Part shown: one piece after another, positions 6,318 to 7,875 of the stretch
How the letters are laid out: every line of letters begins with the position of its first letter
How positions within the stretch are numbered: the stretch's first letter is position 1
The notes under the pieces: model-generated
Databases searched by the model: none
What the model was told of the DNA's origin: nothing
The model's input: only the letters and a program-made list of their open reading frames with translations
NCBI GenBank assembly: GCA_900770015.1
Contig: CAAGIU010000062.1
Coordinates: 1 to 7,875, forward strand
Direction: 5' to 3'
Length of the DNA: 7,875 bases
Source of the DNA: an uncultured Oscillospiraceae bacterium
GTDB taxonomy: Bacteria > Bacillota_A > Clostridia > Oscillospirales > Oscillospiraceae
Translations under genes and position numbers: made by a program

Positions 6318-6374
6318 CAATGATGTGAATTTTTTTCATTTTTGGGAAAAAGAATGGGCCACAGAGTCGGGCTT

Positions 6375-6386
6375 CCCCCCCCCCCC
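6375..6386. repeat. Homopolymeric C12/G12 tract
   Basis: Twelve consecutive Cs on the plus strand (G12 on the minus strand) lie in the 197-bp gap between the cysteine desulfidase gene and oppA, about 70 bp upstream of the oppA -35 box. Tracts this long are prone to slipped-strand length change. It is outside every believable reading frame and outside the core promoter, so any effect would be on upstream promoter geometry or on the 3' end of the preceding transcript. A sequencing or assembly length error is possible. Confidence 0.8.
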
Positions 6387-6422
6387 GGCCGTCACAGATG
6401 CATATGTGTGTTATTTGAATAT

Positions 6423-7712
6423 TTATACCGTTTCCGCCGCGCCGCAGCCGGTCATGATCCGCAGGATTTCCTGGTCGGTCTCCAGCATGCCGTCGGAGCC
6501 CAGGCGGGCGATGTTGGCAATGGTGTTTTCCACGCCCTTGGACACGATGCCATCGCCGCCGTAGAACTGCTGGCCGTTGCGGTACATATCATAGCCCAGG
6601 AACGCGGCATCCAGAGCGGCGGCAATTTTGGCTGCGCAGGAGGGCTTTGCGCCGTCGCAGACCACGCCGGAAACGGTGGCCAGAGAATTGACCAGGGTGT
6701 GGGCAATCACGTCGATCCTGCCCCCCTCCAGATAGGCGATGCCGCAGCCCGCGGCACAGCCTGCACTGATGGCGCCGCAGTAGGCGGACAGGGGGCCGAT
6801 GCCGGTCTTCACATGGACTGCCAGCAGGTTGGACACCAGCAGCGCCCGGTAGAGGGTCTCCCGGTCCGCGCCGATGGCTTTGGCATATTCCGCCACGGGA
6901 ACGCTGACGGTGATGCCTTGGTTGCCGCTGCCAGAATTGATGACCACGGGAAGCTCGCAGCCGCTCATACGGGCATCGCTGCCTGCGGCGGCCATGGCCT
7001 TGGCCCTTGTCCGGACGTCGTTGTGCCCGGAGGCCAGGATCACGCTGCCCACATTGGCGCCCCAATCCCCCTTCAGGCCTTCTTCGGCAATGGCAAGGTT
7101 GTATTCCAGCTGACGGTCCAGAAGGGCAGAAACCCGGCTCACGTCCACGGTATCGGCGAATTCGATGATGTCCGCCACGGTCAGGCGGCTGGTGTCGGCC
7201 CGTCTGCCGCTCTCCTCCGCCACCTGGCCCTCGCAGAACAGCACCTGGCCGTTGCGCTCTATGTAGGAGATGTTGGTATGATGGCGGGAGATCCGCACGG
7301 CAGCCATATCCTGCCCCCGGTGGGCGGTGATGAGGATGTCCAGCTTGTCGCAATCCCGCATGGGCAGAACCCGGATGGGGGTATGGGCCAGGTAGTCCCG
7401 GATCGCTTCGATTTCCTCCGGGGTGACCTCGGAAATGACCTCCAGCTCCCGGTCCTCCCTGCCCGCCACAATGCCGGCGGCGGCGGCAGCCTCGATGCCC
7501 TTCAGCCCGCCGGTATGGGGCACCACCACACTCTTGACGTTTTTGATGATGTTGCCGCTGCAGCCCACGGTGAGCCGTTCCGGCAGACCGCCCAGCACGC
7601 TGCGGACCTTCGCCGCGCAGTAGGAGATGGCGATGGGCTCGGTGCACCCCATGGCGGGGACCAGCTCTTCGGCCAGGATATCCAGATAAATTTGGGTAAG
7701 TTCTTCTGTCAT
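6423..7712 (-). CDS. cyuA: UPF0597/YhaM-family protein, probable L-cysteine desulfidase (CyuA-like)
   Basis: Probable cytoplasmic enzyme that splits L-cysteine into pyruvate, ammonia and hydrogen sulfide using an oxygen-sensitive [4Fe-4S] cluster; this is the activity of CyuA (YhaM) of E. coli and the archaeal cysteine desulfidase. The 429-residue length is right for the family. Landmarks: PAMGCTEPIAI (19-29) with Cys23, VGCSGNIIKNVKSVVVP (49-65), HTGGLKGIEAAAAAG (66-80), INSGSGNQGITVSVPV (258-273), the SDH_alpha core, SAYCGAISAGCAAGCG (309-324), and VCDGAKPSCAAK (351-362). Cys23, Cys312, Cys352 and Cys359 are the best cluster-ligand candidates. The ATG at 7712 has GAGGT 7 nt upstream. The gene ends 119 nt before the oppA -35 box, so the two need not share a transcript. 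It might act on related thiols or on serine; a broad beta-eliminase role cannot be excluded. I see no clear promoter in its 163-bp upstream stretch. Confidence 0.88.
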   Translation of the reverse strand: MTEELTQIYLDILAEELVPAMGCTEPIAISYCAAKVRSVLGGLPERLTVGCSGNIIKNVKSVVVPHTGGLKGIEAAAAAGIVAGREDRELEVISEVTPEEIEAIRDYLAHTPIRVLPMRDCDKLDILITAHRGQDMAAVRISRHHTNISYIERNGQVLFCEGQVAEESGRRADTSRLTVADIIEFADTVDVSRVSALLDRQLEYNLAIAEEGLKGDWGANVGSVILASGHNDVRTRAKAMAAAGSDARMSGCELPVVINSGSGNQGITVSVPVAEYAKAIGADRETLYRALLVSNLLAVHVKTGIGPLSAYCGAISAGCAAGCGIAYLEGGRIDVIAHTLVNSLATVSGVVCDGAKPSCAAKIAAALDAAFLGYDMYRNGQQFYGGDGIVSKGVENTIANIARLGSDGMLETDQEILRIMTGCGAAETV

Positions 7713-7810
7713 GAAAATGACCTCACAATCTCTGTTTTTTCACTGCAGGAAAAACCCGCTGAACCACGCAATGCGCATATCGTCAGCCCGATAAAGTGTA
7801 ATTTGCGTGA
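7713..7810. other. Leader region upstream of the cysteine desulfidase gene
   Basis: No open gene is visible. On the minus strand GCTGA (7762-7758 paired with 7787-7783 as TCAGC) could close a stem around the ATGCGCAT palindrome (7771-7778), with GGG and five Ts (7754-7750) after it. This would resemble a weak terminator or attenuator about 40 nt before the start codon, but the stem is only 5 bp long. A possible TTACAC/TATGCG promoter pair is poor. I recognise no riboswitch or T-box landmarks. Confidence 0.25.
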
Positions 7811-7875
7811 GAGTGGAGATTGAAGAGTGTAGAGTGAAGATAATGAAATAGATCCGTTTCCTTTATCATCTATAC
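7811..7875. repeat. Degenerate GAGTGNAGA repeats and imperfect inverted repeat at the right edge
   Basis: GAGTGGAGA (7811-7819), GAGTGTAGA (7825-7833) and GAGTGAAGA (7832-7840) are three near-identical 9-mers differing only at the sixth base. From 7827 to 7875 the ends GTGTAGA and TCTATAC, followed inward by TGA/TCA and GAAA/TTTC, form an imperfect inverted repeat around a loop near 7849-7855. The stretch is AT-richer than the genes nearby. It looks like the end of an intergenic repeat or a miniature element that continues beyond the window. Confidence 0.4.

Noticed and set aside
6327..6355. AT-rich stretch with a loose resemblance to a CodY box near the opp promoter
   Set aside because: CodY often controls opp genes in Firmicutes, but no alignment to AATTTTCWGAAAATT here has an acceptable number of matches.
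6347..6376. Possible terminator of the cysteine desulfidase gene: GG(AA)GCC pairing with GGCCC and then TTCTTTTT on the minus strand
   Set aside because: The stem is only five pairs with a bulge, and the T run is interrupted and offset. It may add to a 3' end but is too weak to annotate.
6342..7823. Plus-strand reading frame of 493 codons opposite the cysteine desulfidase gene
   Set aside because: It crosses the homopolymer tract, has no ribosome binding site and gives a His/Gly/Ala-rich product; the minus-strand gene has clear family motifs.

Overview
The window looks like a piece of a GC-rich Gram-positive gut-type Clostridia chromosome, most likely Oscillospiraceae or a close relative. 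This is inferred from the high GC content, strong AGGAGG-type ribosome binding sites, a consensus SigA promoter, the style of the signal peptide, and a GGCTCCCTC...GAGGGAGC palindromic repeat of a kind I associate with those genomes. No marker gene fixes the taxon. All seven protein genes are on the minus strand, so the window reads right to left.

Right part (7875 to 6423): a degenerate repeat zone at the edge, a short leader, then a 429-residue protein of the UPF0597/YhaM (CyuA) family, a probable iron-sulfur L-cysteine desulfidase. Centre (6422 to 6226): a 197-bp intergenic region holding a 12-base G tract (minus strand), an almost perfect SigA promoter, a 7-bp inverted repeat that brackets the -35 box, and an 11-bp palindrome at the expected transcription start. 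This is the control region of the peptide-transport operon.

Left part (6225 to 135): a complete ABC oligopeptide importer in the order oppA (binding protein), oppB, oppC (permeases), oppD, oppF (ATPases), then a small three-helix membrane protein of unknown function whose start overlaps the oppF stop. Between oppA and oppB are a 16-bp perfect palindrome and a terminator-like hairpin with a U6 tract, just before the oppB ribosome binding site. This layout should let oppA be made in excess over the membrane complex. Junctions further down are short gaps or overlaps, implying one transcript, which ends at a strong intrinsic terminator (135-188). A palindromic repeat element runs off the left edge.

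Together the genes describe peptide capture outside the cell (OppA), passage through OppB-OppC, and ATP hydrolysis by OppD-OppF, next to an enzyme that breaks cysteine into pyruvate, ammonia and sulfide. The main machinery is a known system. The less explained parts are the coupled small membrane protein, the promoter dyads, the G12 tract and the edge repeats.
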